Of a DNA stretch of 64,000 nucleotides, positions 43,957-54,476 are shown piece by piece (the stretch's first letter is position 1; each line of letters begins with the position of its first letter). The stretch comes from Alphaproteobacteria bacterium MedPE-SWcel (GTDB taxonomy: Bacteria > Pseudomonadota > Alphaproteobacteria > Rhodobacterales > Rhodobacteraceae). A program made the translations under genes and the position numbers. Location of the stretch: NCBI GenBank assembly GCA_001874255.1, contig MPDC01000002.1, positions 186,001-250,000 of the forward strand. The letters run 5' to 3'. The notes under the pieces were generated by a model, which was given only the letters and a program-made list of their open reading frames with translations, searched no databases and was not told the DNA's origin.

Positions 43957-46900
43957 CCAAATATGATGACAACTGGGTTCGGGCCGAAGAAGCCAAGCGC
44001 AAGTGGATGGCCGAAAACGGCCTGTACTCCGAAGAGGAAGAGCATTCCTCCTGTGGGGTCGGGCTTGTCGTCTCTGTCGATGGCTCCAAGAGCCGTCAGG
44101 TGGTGGATGCCGGGATTGCTGCGCTGCAGGCCATCTGGCACCGGGGCGCGGTTGATGCGGATGGCAAGACCGGCGATGGCGCCGGCATCCATGTGCAGAT
44201 CCCGGTACCGTTCTTTCACGATCAGGTGAAACGCACCGGCCATCTTCCGCGCGAAGATGAGCTGATGGCGGTTGGACAGGTGTTCCTGCCACGCACGGAT
44301 TTCGGCGCGCAGGAGACCTGCCGGACCATCGTCGAGGCCGAAGTTCTGCGCATGGGCTATTATATCTACGGCTGGCGCCATGTGCCGGTGGATGTGACCT
44401 GCCTTGGCGAAAAGGCCAATGCCACCCGCCCCGAGATCGAGCAGATCCTGATCTCGAACTCCAAAGGCGTCGATGAGGAGACCTTTGAGCGGGAGCTTTA
44501 TGTCATCCGGCGCCGGATCGAAAAAGCCGCCGCCGCCGCGCAGGTCGGTGCGCTCTATATTGCGTCGCTGTCCTGCCGTTCAATCATCTACAAGGGCATG
44601 ATGCTGGCCGAGCAGGTTGCCGTCTTCTACCCCGATCTGATGGACGAGCGGTTCGAATCCGCCTTTGCGATCTATCACCAGCGCTATTCGACCAACACTT
44701 TCCCGCAGTGGTGGCTGGCGCAGCCCTTCCGCATGCTGGCCCACAATGGTGAGATCAACACCCTGAAGGGCAATCTGAACTGGATGAAAAGCCATGAGAT
44801 CCGCATGGCCAGTTCGACCTTTGGCGACCACGCCGAGGACATCAAGCCGATCGTGGCCAATGGGTCTTCCGACTCGGCCGCGCTCGATTCCGTGTTTGAG
44901 GTGCTGGTCCGCGCCGGGCGGTCGGCGCCCATGGCGAAAACCATGCTGGTGCCCGAGAGCTGGTCCAAGCAGGCCGAAGAGCTGCCGCAGGCCTGGCGTG
45001 ACATGTATTCCTACTGCAACGCGGTGATGGAGCCATGGGACGGTCCCGCCGCGCTGGCGATGACCGATGGCCGCTGGGTCTGTGCCGGTCTGGATCGCAA
45101 TGGCCTGCGCCCGATGCGCTACGTGGTGACCGGCGATGGTCTTGTCATCGCGGGCTCCGAGGCGGGCATGGTACCGATTGACGAGGCCTCCGTGGTGGAA
45201 AAGGGCGCCCTTGGTCCCGGCCAGATGCTGGCCGTCGACATGCAGAAGGGTCAGCTGTACCACGATGTCGAAATCAAGGACAAACTTGCCCGCGCGCTGC
45301 CCTTTGGCGATTGGGTCGAAAAGGTCAACGATCTGGACGAGCTGCTGGGCGGCGTGATCGAAACGCCGCTGTTCACCGGCGAGGAATTGCGGCGCCGTCA
45401 GATCGCTGCCGGCTACACGGTCGAGGAGCTGGAGCAAATCCTGTCTCCGATGGCCGAAGACGGCAAGGAAACCCTGGCCTCGATGGGCGATGACACGCCT
45501 TCGGCGGTGCTGTCCAAGAAATACCGCCCCCTGAGCCATTTCTTCCGTCAGAACTTTTCGCAGGTGACCAACCCGCCGATCGACTCGCTGCGCGAATTCC
45601 GCGTAATGAGCCTGAAGACACGGTTCGGCAACCTCAAGAACGTGCTGGACGAGGACAGCTCCCAGACCGAAATCGTGGTGCTGGAGAGCCCCTTTGTCGG
45701 CAATGCGCAATGGGACAGCCTGATCGAGAATCTGGGTTCCAAACTGGCGGAAATCGACTGTACCTTCGAGCCGGGCGACCGGTCTCTGCACAGTGCATTG
45801 GCGCGCATCCGGGCCGAGGTCGAAGAGGCCGTGCGCTCGGGAGCCGGACATATCGTTCTGACCGATCAGTTCTCTGGTCCTGGTCGCATTGCGATGCCGA
45901 TGATCCTTGCCACCTCGGCGGTGCATTCGCATCTGATCCGGCAGGGGCTGCGGACCTTCTGTTCGCTGAACGTCCGGTCGGCCGAATGCATCGATCCGCA
46001 TTATTTCGCGGTTCTGATCGGCTGCGGCGCCACTGTCGTGAACGCCTATCTGGCCGAGGATTCCCTCGCGGACCGGATCGAACGTGGCCTTCTGGACGGC
46101 ACCTTGACAGAGAATGTCGCCCGCTACCGCGAAGCCATCGATCAGGGGCTGCTGAAGATCATGGCCAAGATGGGGATCTCGGTGATCTCGTCCTATCGCG
46201 GCGGTCTGAACTTTGAGGCCGTCGGTCTCAGCCGCGCCATGGTGGCGGAGTATTTCCCCGGCATGACCTCCCGGATCTCGGGCATCGGTGTGTCCGGCAT
46301 CCAGGTGAAGGCCGAGGAAATCAACGACCGGGGCTGGAACATGCCCGAAGGTGTGCTGCCGATCGGGGGCTTCTACAAGGCCCGCAAAACCGGCGAAACC
46401 CACGCCTGGGAAGCGACCTCGATGCATATGTTGCAGATGGCCTGCAACCGGGCGTCGTTCGAGATGTGGAAGCAGTATTCCGCCAAGATGCAGGCAAATC
46501 CGCCGATCCATCTGCGCGATCTTCTGGACATCAAACCTCTGGGCAAGGCGATCCCGATCGAGGAGGTGGAATCGATCACCTCGATCCGCAAACGCTTTGT
46601 CACCCCCGGCATGTCGCTCGGCGCGCTGTCGCCCGAGGCGCACAAGACGCTGAACGTTGCCATGAACCGGATCGGTGCCAAATCCGACTCGGGCGAGGGC
46701 GGCGAGGATCCGGCGCATTTCGTGCCAGAGGCCAACGGCGACAACCCGTCCGCGAAAATCAAACAGGTGGCGTCGGGGCGTTTCGGTGTCACTGCCGAAT
46801 ACCTGAACCAATGCGAGGAGCTTGAGATCAAGGTCGCGCAGGGCGCCAAGCCGGGCGAGGGCGGCCAGCTGCCGGGCATGAAGGTCACCGATCTGATCGC

Positions 46901-48485
46901 GCGGCTGCGGCACTCCACCAAGGGGGTGACGCTGATCTCGCCGCCGCCGCACCATGATATCTACTCGATCGAGGATCTGGCACAGCTGATCTACGACCTG
47001 AAGCAGATCAACCCGCGGTGCAAGGTGACGGTGAAGCTCGTCTCTTCCTCCGGCGTCGGCACGATTGCTGCGGGCGTGGCCAAGGCCAAAGCCGACATCA
47101 TCCTGATTTCGGGTCACAACGGTGGCACCGGGGCCTCTCCTGCGACCTCGATCAAATATGCGGGTCTGCCGTGGGAGATGGGTCTCACCGAGGCGCATCA
47201 GGTGCTGGCGATGAACAACCTCCGGGGGCGTGTCACGCTGCGGACGGATGGTGGTCTGCGCACCGGCCGTGATATTGTCATGGCGGCGATGATGGGGGCC
47301 GAGGAATACGGCATCGGCACCGCTGCGTTGATTGCCATGGGCTGCATCATGGTGCGTCAGTGCCAGTCCAACACCTGCCCGGTTGGCGTCTGTACACAGG
47401 ATGAGGCGTTGCGCGCCAAATTCACCGGCAATGCCGACAAGGTGGTGAACCTCATCACCTTCTACGCACAGGAAGTGCGCGAGATCCTGGCCTCCATCGG
47501 TGCCCGGAGCCTTGATGAGGTGATCGGCCGCGCCGATCTTCTGGCGCAGGTGTCGCGCGGCTCGGCGCATCTGGACGATCTGGATCTCAACCCGCTGCTG
47601 ATCACCGTCGATGGCTCTGCCAGCATCGTGTATGACCGCGACAAGCCCCGCAACGAGGTGCCCGATACGCTGGATGCGGAAATCGTCCGCGATGCCGCCC
47701 GGTTCCTGAAGGACGGCGAAAAGATGCAGCTCTCCTATGCGGTGCAGAATACGCATCGGACCGTGGGCACCCGCACCTCCAGCCACATCGTGCGCAACTT
47801 CGGCATGCGCAACACGTTGCAGCCCGACCACCTGACGGTGAAGCTGCAGGGATCTGCCGGCCAGTCGCTGGGGGCCTTTGCGGCGCCGGGACTGAAACTG
47901 GAGGTTTCGGGCGATGCCAATGACTATGTCGGCAAGGGCCTGTCCGGCGGGATCATTGTGGTGCGTCCTCCGCAGGTCAGCCCGCTGGCGGCGGCGGAGA
48001 ACACAATTGTGGGTAATACTGTCCTCTACGGTGCGACCGACGGCTATCTCTTTGCGGCCGGGCGCGCCGGCGAACGGTTCGCCGTGCGTAACTCCGGTGC
48101 CAAGGTGGTCATCGAGGGCTGCGGCACCAATGGGTGCGAGTATATGACCGGCGGTGTGGCCGTGATTCTCGGCAGTATCGGCGCAAACTTCGGCGCCGGC
48201 ATGACCGGTGGCATGGCCTATCTCTATGATCCGGACGGCATGGCGCAGGATCTCCTGAACATGGAGAGCATCGTCACCTGCCCGGTGACCGTCGACCATT
48301 GGGAAGCGGAACTGAAGGATCTCATCGAGCGTCACCTGACCGAAACCGGCAGCCGCAAGGCCGTCGAGATCCTGCAGCATTGGGAGGCCGAAAAGGCCAA
48401 CTTCCTGCAGATCTGCCCCAAGGAGATGCTCAATAAAATATCCCATCCGATTACGCTCGAACAACCGGCAGTTCCGGCAGAGTAG
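43953..48485 (+). CDS. gltB: Glutamate synthase [NADPH] large subunit
   Basis: The 1510-residue GOGAT alpha subunit makes two glutamate from glutamine and 2-oxoglutarate. In order it has the class II glutamine amidotransferase domain, whose nucleophile cysteine is in HSSCGVGLV (near residue 31 after a propeptide), a central domain, the FMN/2-oxoglutarate barrel (GEGGEDPAHF, KPGEGGQLPG, GHNGGTGASPATSIKYAG), [3Fe-4S] cysteines in GCIMVRQCQSNTCPVGVC, and the C-terminal beta-helix with GGIIVVRPP. Coupled to gfa by a 4-base overlap. Confidence 0.99.
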   Translation: MTKYDDNWVRAEEAKRKWMAENGLYSEEEEHSSCGVGLVVSVDGSKSRQVVDAGIAALQAIWHRGAVDADGKTGDGAGIHVQIPVPFFHDQVKRTGHLPREDELMAVGQVFLPRTDFGAQETCRTIVEAEVLRMGYYIYGWRHVPVDVTCLGEKANATRPEIEQILISNSKGVDEETFERELYVIRRRIEKAAAAAQVGALYIASLSCRSIIYKGMMLAEQVAVFYPDLMDERFESAFAIYHQRYSTNTFPQWWLAQPFRMLAHNGEINTLKGNLNWMKSHEIRMASSTFGDHAEDIKPIVANGSSDSAALDSVFEVLVRAGRSAPMAKTMLVPESWSKQAEELPQAWRDMYSYCNAVMEPWDGPAALAMTDGRWVCAGLDRNGLRPMRYVVTGDGLVIAGSEAGMVPIDEASVVEKGALGPGQMLAVDMQKGQLYHDVEIKDKLARALPFGDWVEKVNDLDELLGGVIETPLFTGEELRRRQIAAGYTVEELEQILSPMAEDGKETLASMGDDTPSAVLSKKYRPLSHFFRQNFSQVTNPPIDSLREFRVMSLKTRFGNLKNVLDEDSSQTEIVVLESPFVGNAQWDSLIENLGSKLAEIDCTFEPGDRSLHSALARIRAEVEEAVRSGAGHIVLTDQFSGPGRIAMPMILATSAVHSHLIRQGLRTFCSLNVRSAECIDPHYFAVLIGCGATVVNAYLAEDSLADRIERGLLDGTLTENVARYREAIDQGLLKIMAKMGISVISSYRGGLNFEAVGLSRAMVAEYFPGMTSRISGIGVSGIQVKAEEINDRGWNMPEGVLPIGGFYKARKTGETHAWEATSMHMLQMACNRASFEMWKQYSAKMQANPPIHLRDLLDIKPLGKAIPIEEVESITSIRKRFVTPGMSLGALSPEAHKTLNVAMNRIGAKSDSGEGGEDPAHFVPEANGDNPSAKIKQVASGRFGVTAEYLNQCEELEIKVAQGAKPGEGGQLPGMKVTDLIARLRHSTKGVTLISPPPHHDIYSIEDLAQLIYDLKQINPRCKVTVKLVSSSGVGTIAAGVAKAKADIILISGHNGGTGASPATSIKYAGLPWEMGLTEAHQVLAMNNLRGRVTLRTDGGLRTGRDIVMAAMMGAEEYGIGTAALIAMGCIMVRQCQSNTCPVGVCTQDEALRAKFTGNADKVVNLITFYAQEVREILASIGARSLDEVIGRADLLAQVSRGSAHLDDLDLNPLLITVDGSASIVYDRDKPRNEVPDTLDAEIVRDAARFLKDGEKMQLSYAVQNTHRTVGTRTSSHIVRNFGMRNTLQPDHLTVKLQGSAGQSLGAFAAPGLKLEVSGDANDYVGKGLSGGIIVVRPPQVSPLAAAENTIVGNTVLYGATDGYLFAAGRAGERFAVRNSGAKVVIEGCGTNGCEYMTGGVAVILGSIGANFGAGMTGGMAYLYDPDGMAQDLLNMESIVTCPVTVDHWEAELKDLIERHLTETGSRKAVEILQHWEAEKANFLQICPKEMLNKISHPITLEQPAVPAE

Positions 48486-48500
48486 TCCTGAAATCCCCGA

Positions 48501-48521
48501 GAATAAGAGTTCCTCTTATTC
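48501..48521 (+). promoter_or_regulatory. Perfect hairpin just after gltB
   Basis: GAATAAGAG and CTCTTATTC form a 9-bp perfect stem with a 3-base loop, 15 bases after the gltB stop. It has no T run and stands in front of a true terminator, so it may protect the 3' end of the message. Confidence 0.7.
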
Positions 48522-48531
48522 CTGAAACTAA

Positions 48532-48565
48532 ACCCCGCGGTGCTTCGGCCTGCGGGGTCTTTTTG
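48532..48565 (+). terminator. Rho-independent terminator of the glt operon
   Basis: ACCCCGC and GCGGGGT pair, extended by GG/CC with a one-base bulge, followed by CTTTTTG. It lies 46 bases after the gltB stop. Confidence 0.9.
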
Positions 48566-48650
48566 TTTCCGGCTGCGCCATTCGGCCCAAGTTGCCCGTC
48601 TTGGGATTTTCCTTGTTGGAGAGGGCAAGGCCTCTGCCCTATAGAGAGGC

Positions 48651-49391
<741 letters not shown>

Positions 49392-49459
49392 AGTTTTCGC
49401 CCGGGCAAGGCATTGCTTGAGGAAAACGTCCCCTTCATTTCGGAGAGCGCAGGACCCCT

Positions 49460-50125
49460 ATGGCTCGTCTCTATCATGTCCCCCTGTCCCCATTCTGTCG
49501 AAAAGTGCGTCTGTCGCTTGCGGAAAAGAAGATCGAGGTGGAGCTTGTCGAGGAACGATATTGGGACAAGGATGCCGATTTCCTGCGTCGAAACCCTGCG
49601 GCCAAGGTGCCGGTTCTGCGCCTCGATGGCATGTTGATGGCCGAAAGCGCCGCCATTTGCGAATATATCGAAGAGACGCGGCCGGATCCTTCGCTGATGC
49701 CGAAGAAACCGGCCGAGCGTCTGGAAGTCCGCAGGTTGGTGAGCTGGTTTGACGACAAGTTCCACAGCGAAGTCACGTCAAAGCTGCTTTATGAGCGGGT
49801 GAACAAGAAAATGACCGGCGAAGGCTACCCCGACAGCACAAATGTCAAATCCGGTGCCAAGGCGATCAAATACCACATCGACTACCTGTCCTGGTTGCTG
49901 GACCACCGGCGCTGGCTGGCGGGGGATAGCATGACCCTGGCGGATTTCGCCGCCGCCGCGCATCTGTCATCGCTCGACTATATCTCGGATGTGGACTGGA
50001 ATCGCTCGGCGGTGGTGAAGGACTGGTACGCCAAGATCAAGTCACGCCCGGCATTTCGGTCCATTCTCGCCGATCAGGTGCCGGGATTCAGGCCGCCGTC
50101 GCATTATGCCGATCTGGATTTCTGA
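49460..50125 (+). CDS. fzlA: Glutathione S-transferase-like protein, probable FtsZ-binding FzlA
   Basis: The 221-residue GST-fold protein has a thioredoxin-like N-terminus (LYHVPLSPFCRKVRLSLAEKK, VPVLRLDG, AESAAICEYIEE) and an all-helical C-terminal domain (GDSMTLADFAAAAHLSSLDY). The end, PGFRPPSHYADLDF, resembles the conserved tail of alphaproteobacterial FzlA, a GST homologue that binds FtsZ and signals to septal wall enzymes in Caulobacter. It lies between the cell-wall gene mtgA and queG. The FzlA assignment is from memory of the tail and context; a generic GST is the alternative. Confidence 0.72.
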   Translation: MARLYHVPLSPFCRKVRLSLAEKKIEVELVEERYWDKDADFLRRNPAAKVPVLRLDGMLMAESAAICEYIEETRPDPSLMPKKPAERLEVRRLVSWFDDKFHSEVTSKLLYERVNKKMTGEGYPDSTNVKSGAKAIKYHIDYLSWLLDHRRWLAGDSMTLADFAAAAHLSSLDYISDVDWNRSAVVKDWYAKIKSRPAFRSILADQVPGFRPPSHYADLDF

Positions 50126-50153
50126 GCTGGCATCGCGCCGAAAGTAGGGCCAA

Positions 50154-51203
50154 ATGCCCAAGGTAGAGCAGGAAGAACTGAAAAAGCGCCTGGTTGCGCA
50201 GGCCCTGAAAGAGGGCTTTGTTGCCGCGCGTATTTGCCGCCCCTGGGACGTGCCGGAGGTGCCTGCCCGATTGCGGGCCTTTCTGGATGCGGGCTATCAC
50301 GGACAGATGTCCTGGATGGAGGAGCGCACCAACTGGCGCGCCGACCCTGCGGCACTTTGGCCGGAGGCCCGGTCGGTGATCATGCTGGCCGAAAGCTACA
50401 CGCCCGACGAAAACCCGATGGACGTTGTGGGGCTGCCGGATCGGGCCGCGATCTCTGTCTATGCGCGCGGCAAGGACTATCATGATCTCGTCAAGAAACG
50501 CCTGAAGCGGCTGGCCCGCTGGTTGATTGCAGAGGCCGGTGGCGCGCCCGAGGTCAAGGTCTTCGTGGATACGGCACCGGTGCCCGAAAAGGCGCTCGGG
50601 CAGGCGGCTGGTCTCGGGTGGCAGGGTAAACACACCAATCTTGTGAGCCGTGATTGGGGTAATTGGGCCTTTTTAGGGTCTATTTTTACCACGCTCGACC
50701 TCCCGGAGGATCGGGCGGAGCCGGACCGCTGCGGCTCCTGCCGGGCCTGTCTGACGGCCTGCCCGACCGAGGCGTTTCCCGCCCCCTACCAGCTCGACGG
50801 TCGCCGCTGCATCTCCTATCTCACGATCGAGCACAAAGGCCCTATCCCGCTGGAGCTGCGCAGCAAGCTGGGAAACCGCATCTACGGCTGCGACGATTGT
50901 CTGGCAGCCTGCCCCTGGAACAAGTTTGCGGTGGAGGCCTCTGATCTGCGATATGCCGCCCGCGCTGGTACGGTGGCGCCCCCGCTCGCGGAACTGGCGC
51001 GCCTGGACGATGCGACATTTCGAGAAACCTACTCCGGTTCCCCGATCAAACGCATTGGCCGGGACCGGTTTGTGCGCAACGTCCTCTATGCCATCGGCAA
51101 TTCCCAAACCCCCGCCCTCAGGCCGGTGGCGCAGTCCCTGTGTTCTGATCCAGATCCGGCGGTCGCCGATGCTGCCCGCTGGGCCGTTCAGAGGCTGACA
51201 TGA
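50154..51203 (+). CDS. queG: Epoxyqueuosine reductase
   Basis: The 349-residue cobalamin- and iron-sulfur-dependent enzyme performs the last step of queuosine synthesis in tRNA. The two [4Fe-4S] motifs are [16 protein letters not shown] and [13 protein letters not shown], preceded by the cobalamin-domain [17 protein letters not shown] region. The C-terminal HEAT-like helices are present. It starts 28 bases after the fzlA-like gene. A stretch with unusually AT-rich codons (50668-50687) looks like a diverged copy of the interspersed motif, although the encoded residues are conserved in the family. Confidence 0.96.
   Translation: MPKVEQEELKKRLVAQALKEGFVAARICRPWDVPEVPARLRAFLDAGYHGQMSWMEERTNWRADPAALWPEARSVIMLAESYTPDENPMDVVGLPDRAAISVYARGKDYHDLVKKRLKRLARWLIAEAGGAPEVKVFVDTAPVPEKALGQAAGLGWQGKHTNLVSRDWGNWAFLGSIFTTLDLPEDRAEPDRCGSCRACLTACPTEAFPAPYQLDGRRCISYLTIEHKGPIPLELRSKLGNRIYGCDDCLAACPWNKFAVEASDLRYAARAGTVAPPLAELARLDDATFRETYSGSPIKRIGRDRFVRNVLYAIGNSQTPALRPVAQSLCSDPDPAVADAARWAVQRLT
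50668..50687 (+). repeat. Possible diverged interspersed motif, copy G (in queG)
   Basis: CCTTTTTAGGGTCTATTTTT; 16 of 20 bases match the consensus and the following ACC is shared with copy C. It includes a TTA codon but encodes conserved QueG residues (Phe-Leu-Gly-Ser-Ile-Phe), so chance is a real alternative. Confidence 0.4.
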
Positions 51204-51274
51204 CGCAAACAGGCTGGACGTGACGCCGCAGGTGGCTAAACCCGACAGTCAGGGACAGATTACACGAGGTTGCA

Positions 51275-53281
51275 ATGGCGCTGTTGCTTGGGGTCGATAC
51301 GGGTGGCACCTATACCGATGCCGTTCTCATCCGGGACGAGACCGAGGTCGTGGCCACGGCCAAATCCCTCACCACCAGACAGGATCTGGCCATCGGCATC
51401 GGCGGCGCTGTCCGGGCGGTGTTGGACCAATCCGGCGTGGCGCCGTCCGAAGTGTCCCTGGCGGCTCTGTCGACCACCCTTGCCACCAATGCGCTTGTGG
51501 AAGGTCAGGGCGGGCGTGTGGCGCTGATCTATATCGGATTTGCCGCTACCGATCTGGAGCGGCACGGCCTGCGCGAGGCGCTGAAGGGGGATCCGGCGTT
51601 GATCCTGAGCGGCGGACATACGCATGACGGGAGCGAGGCCACCCCCCTCGATACAGAGGCGCTGCTGTCGTTTCTGGACACCGAGGCCGCCGGTGTGAGC
51701 GGTTTTGCCGTTGCAGGCCTGTTTGCGACGCGCAACCCCGCCCATGAAATCGAAGTCGCCCGGATCATCCAGGCGCGCACGGGGGTGCCGGTCACCAGCT
51801 CGCATCAGCTGAGCGCAAAGCTCAATGGCCCCAAGCGGGCGCTGACAGCCGTGTTGAACGCGCGTCTGGTCGGCATGATCGATGGTTTGATTGGCCGCGC
51901 CGCCGAGACCCTTGATGCGATCGGGGTCCGGGCGCCGATGATGGTTGTGCGGGGCGACGGCGCCCTGATGTCGGCCGAGCAGGCGCGTGTCCGGCCCATC
52001 GAGACGATCCTGAGTGGTCCGGCGGCCTCGATCGTTGGCGCGCGTTGGATGACCGGTGCGGAAAACGCGATTGTCAGTGATATTGGCGGCACCACGACCG
52101 ATGTTGCCCTGATTGAACGGGGCCTTCCCAAGATCGACCCGGCCGGAGCGGAGGTCGGCGGGTTCCGCACCATGGTCGAGGCGGTGGCCATGCGCACGAC
52201 CGGCCTTGGCGGCGATAGCCAGGTTCATCTGAAGACGGAGGGGCTCGGTGGCGGGGTGACGCTGGGGCCGCGCCGGGTTCTGCCGGTGTCCTTGATTGCC
52301 ACCGAAGCGCCACAGCTGGTGCATGCAGCCCTCGATGCGCAGCTGCGGGCCACGGTGGTGGGGGAATATGATGGACGGTTCGTGCGCGCCGTCCTCGGCC
52401 AGTCGACCGTCGGCTTGACCGAACGTGAGGCCGCCGTCCTGGCGCGCATCGGTACCGAGGTTCACCCGCTGGGAGATGTCCTGCGGAGCCGGATGGAGCA
52501 GGGGGCGCTGAGCCGGTTGATCGATCGTGGACTGGTCCAAACGGCCGGACTCACGCCATCCGATGCCAGTCATGTTCTGAACACGGCGTCGGCCTGGGAC
52601 ACGGATGCGGCGCAAAAAGCACTGGCCCTTTTTGCGCGGCGTCGCACCGGCAGCGGGGATGCGGTCGCAAAGGATGCCGAAACACTGGCGCGGATGATCG
52701 TGGACCAATTGACGGATCAGACCGTTTTGACCTTGTTAGAGACTGTTTTTACCGAGGAGCAGGCGCAATTTCCCGGCGATCCCCATGTGCTGGCGCGGCA
52801 TGTCCTGCTGCAGCGGGGGCTCGCGGGCCACAAGGGGCTGCTTGCGATGGAGGCCCGTGTGAATGTCGAGGTGATCGGATTGGGGGCCTCGGCATCGACC
52901 TATTACCCGGCCGTCGGAGCGCGGTTGCGGTGCAAGATGATCCTGCCCGAGTACGCAGGTGTAGCCAATGCCATTGGCGCGGTCGTGGGGCGGATAACGC
53001 AGCGATGCGCGGGGACGGTGACCTCCCCGTCCGAGGGGCGATACAGGGTGCATTTTGACAGCGGGCCGAAGGATTTCAACGACAGTTCGGATGCGATGGT
53101 CGCATTGGAGCAGGACCTCCGGCAGCTTGCCGTCGCAGAGGCCAAGGCCGCAGGTGCGGGGGGCATACACGTCCATGTCGACCGGGATGTAAAAACCGCA
53201 GAGGTCGAAGCCCGTGCCGTCTTTGTCGAAGCAACGATCACCGTCGAAGCCAGCGGCCGACCGCGGGTGGCGCGCGGATGA
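51275..53281 (+). CDS. Hydantoinase/oxoprolinase family protein (HyuA-like)
   Basis: The 668-residue protein corresponds to the A subunit of ATP-dependent hydantoinases, 5-oxoprolinases and acetone carboxylases. The N-terminal LLGVDTGGTYTDAVLI, TTLATNALVEG and the central IVSDIGGTTTDVALI phosphate motifs are clear. Most relatives are encoded next to a B subunit (HyuB), which is absent: queG lies upstream and msrA is convergent downstream. It may be a stand-alone amidohydrolase, or its partner is elsewhere. Motif copy C (52731-52750) encodes Leu-Leu-Glu-Thr-Val-Phe in it. Confidence 0.88.
   Translation: MALLLGVDTGGTYTDAVLIRDETEVVATAKSLTTRQDLAIGIGGAVRAVLDQSGVAPSEVSLAALSTTLATNALVEGQGGRVALIYIGFAATDLERHGLREALKGDPALILSGGHTHDGSEATPLDTEALLSFLDTEAAGVSGFAVAGLFATRNPAHEIEVARIIQARTGVPVTSSHQLSAKLNGPKRALTAVLNARLVGMIDGLIGRAAETLDAIGVRAPMMVVRGDGALMSAEQARVRPIETILSGPAASIVGARWMTGAENAIVSDIGGTTTDVALIERGLPKIDPAGAEVGGFRTMVEAVAMRTTGLGGDSQVHLKTEGLGGGVTLGPRRVLPVSLIATEAPQLVHAALDAQLRATVVGEYDGRFVRAVLGQSTVGLTEREAAVLARIGTEVHPLGDVLRSRMEQGALSRLIDRGLVQTAGLTPSDASHVLNTASAWDTDAAQKALALFARRRTGSGDAVAKDAETLARMIVDQLTDQTVLTLLETVFTEEQAQFPGDPHVLARHVLLQRGLAGHKGLLAMEARVNVEVIGLGASASTYYPAVGARLRCKMILPEYAGVANAIGAVVGRITQRCAGTVTSPSEGRYRVHFDSGPKDFNDSSDAMVALEQDLRQLAVAEAKAAGAGGIHVHVDRDVKTAEVEARAVFVEATITVEASGRPRVARG
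52731..52750 (+). repeat. Interspersed motif, copy C (in the hyuA-like gene)
   Basis: CCTTGTTAGAGACTGTTTTT, identical to the consensus; read as Leu-Leu-Glu-Thr-Val-Phe. Confidence 0.75.
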
Positions 53282-53379
53282 CAGGACAGGCCGAACAAAT
53301 GGCAAAAGCCCCCTCCGGCAGGATGTCCAAACCGGAAGGGGTCGTTCACAGCTGCGCGTATATCAGGCTCTGATCAGGG

Positions 53380-53895
53380 TTATTCGGCAGCTTCGGACCG
53401 CTTGGGCAGCACCCAGTCCGGCCGGGCGAAATGGCAGGTATAGCCATTCGGGAGCCGCTGCAAATAGTCCTGATGCTCTGGTTCGGCTTCCCAGAATTCG
53501 CTTGCGGGCGCCAGTTCGGTGACCACTTTCCCGGGCCACAGACCCGAGGCATTGACGTCGGCAATCGTGTCTTCGGCAACATGCTTCTGATGATCGTCGA
53601 CATAGTAAATCGCCGAGCGGTAGCTCATTCCCAGGTCGTTCCCCTGCCGGTTTTCCGTGGTCGGATCATGGATCTGAAAAAAGAACTCCAGCATGTCCCG
53701 ATAGGAGGTCTGCGCCGGATCGTAGATGATCTCGATCGCTTCTGCATGGGTTCCGTGATCGCGGTAGGTCGCATTGGCGACATCGCCGCCAGTATAGCCG
53801 ACACGGGTGGCGAGCACACCTTTGCGATTGCGGATCAGCTCCTGCATGCCCCAGAAACACCCCCCCGCGAGAACGGCACGTTCAGGTTTGCTCAT
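53380..53895 (-). CDS. msrA: Peptide-methionine (S)-S-oxide reductase
   Basis: The 171-residue MsrA repairs the S epimer of oxidised methionine. The catalytic cysteine is in [11 protein letters not shown], with [13 protein letters not shown] and [14 protein letters not shown] (written here in parts) downstream. ATG 53895 has GGAGGATC in front and overlaps the msrB stop by 4 bases; an upstream frame to 53988 lies inside msrB. Partner enzyme msrB precedes it, so both epimers are handled. Confidence 0.96.
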   Translation of the reverse strand: MSKPERAVLAGGCFWGMQELIRNRKGVLATRVGYTGGDVANATYRDHGTHAEAIEIIYDPAQTSYRDMLEFFFQIHDPTTENRQGNDLGMSYRSAIYYVDDHQKHVAEDTIADVNASGLWPGKVVTELAPASEFWEAEPEHQDYLQRLPNGYTCHFARPDWVLPKRSEAAE

Positions 53896-54341
53896 CGGTG
53901 ATCCTCCACTTGATTGATATAAGCGCCATAGCCTTCTGCTTCCATGTCGTCGAGATGGATAAAGCGCAGAGAGGCCGAGTTGATACAATAGCGCAAGCCC
54001 CCCCGGTCGGCCGGCCCGTCGGGAAAGACATGCCCCAGATGGCTGTCACCATGGGTGGACCTGACCTCTGTACGGATCATGCCGAGGCTGCGGTCTTCGA
54101 TCTCCTGCACATGGGCGGTCTCGACCGGTTTGGTGAAACTCGGCCAACCACAGCCGCTTTCGAATTTATCCGCAGAGGCAAACAGGGGTTCGCCAGACAC
54201 GATGTCTACATAGAGACCCGGCTCTGTATTATTGAGCAGCTTGCCCGTTCCGGGGCGTTCGGTGCCTGCGTTCTGGGTGACATAGAACTCTTCCTCCGAC
54301 AGTGCAGCGATGGCGTCGGGGTTCTTGAAAAATGTGGTCAT
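53892..54341 (-). CDS. msrB: Peptide-methionine (R)-S-oxide reductase, zinc-less form
   Basis: The 149-residue MsrB reduces the R epimer. The SGCGWPSF and [12 protein letters not shown] motifs are present; the latter holds the catalytic cysteine. The two CxxC zinc pairs found in many MsrBs are missing: [11 protein letters not shown] replaces the first pair and VFPDGPAD the second. ATG 54341 is supported by GGGAGG; an ATG ten codons upstream is less likely. Translationally coupled to msrA. Confidence 0.94.
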   Translation of the reverse strand: MTTFFKNPDAIAALSEEEFYVTQNAGTERPGTGKLLNNTEPGLYVDIVSGEPLFASADKFESGCGWPSFTKPVETAHVQEIEDRSLGMIRTEVRSTHGDSHLGHVFPDGPADRGGLRYCINSASLRFIHLDDMEAEGYGAYINQVEDHR

Positions 54342-54476
54342 CGGGCCCTCCCACTTGATCTTCTGAGCCAATAGATGGGGTTGGACACTGCGCTTTCAAA
54401 CATTGAACCGCAAGAGGGCGCCGCCATGAGATCAGCCAGCCCGACAAAAAGTGATGGGTGCGGGCTGTCGGCTGGG

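Noticed and set aside
44580-48464. A 1294-codon minus-strand open frame opposite gltB
   Set aside because: It has no recognisable domain and follows from the strong third-position GC bias of gltB, which is certain from its motifs.
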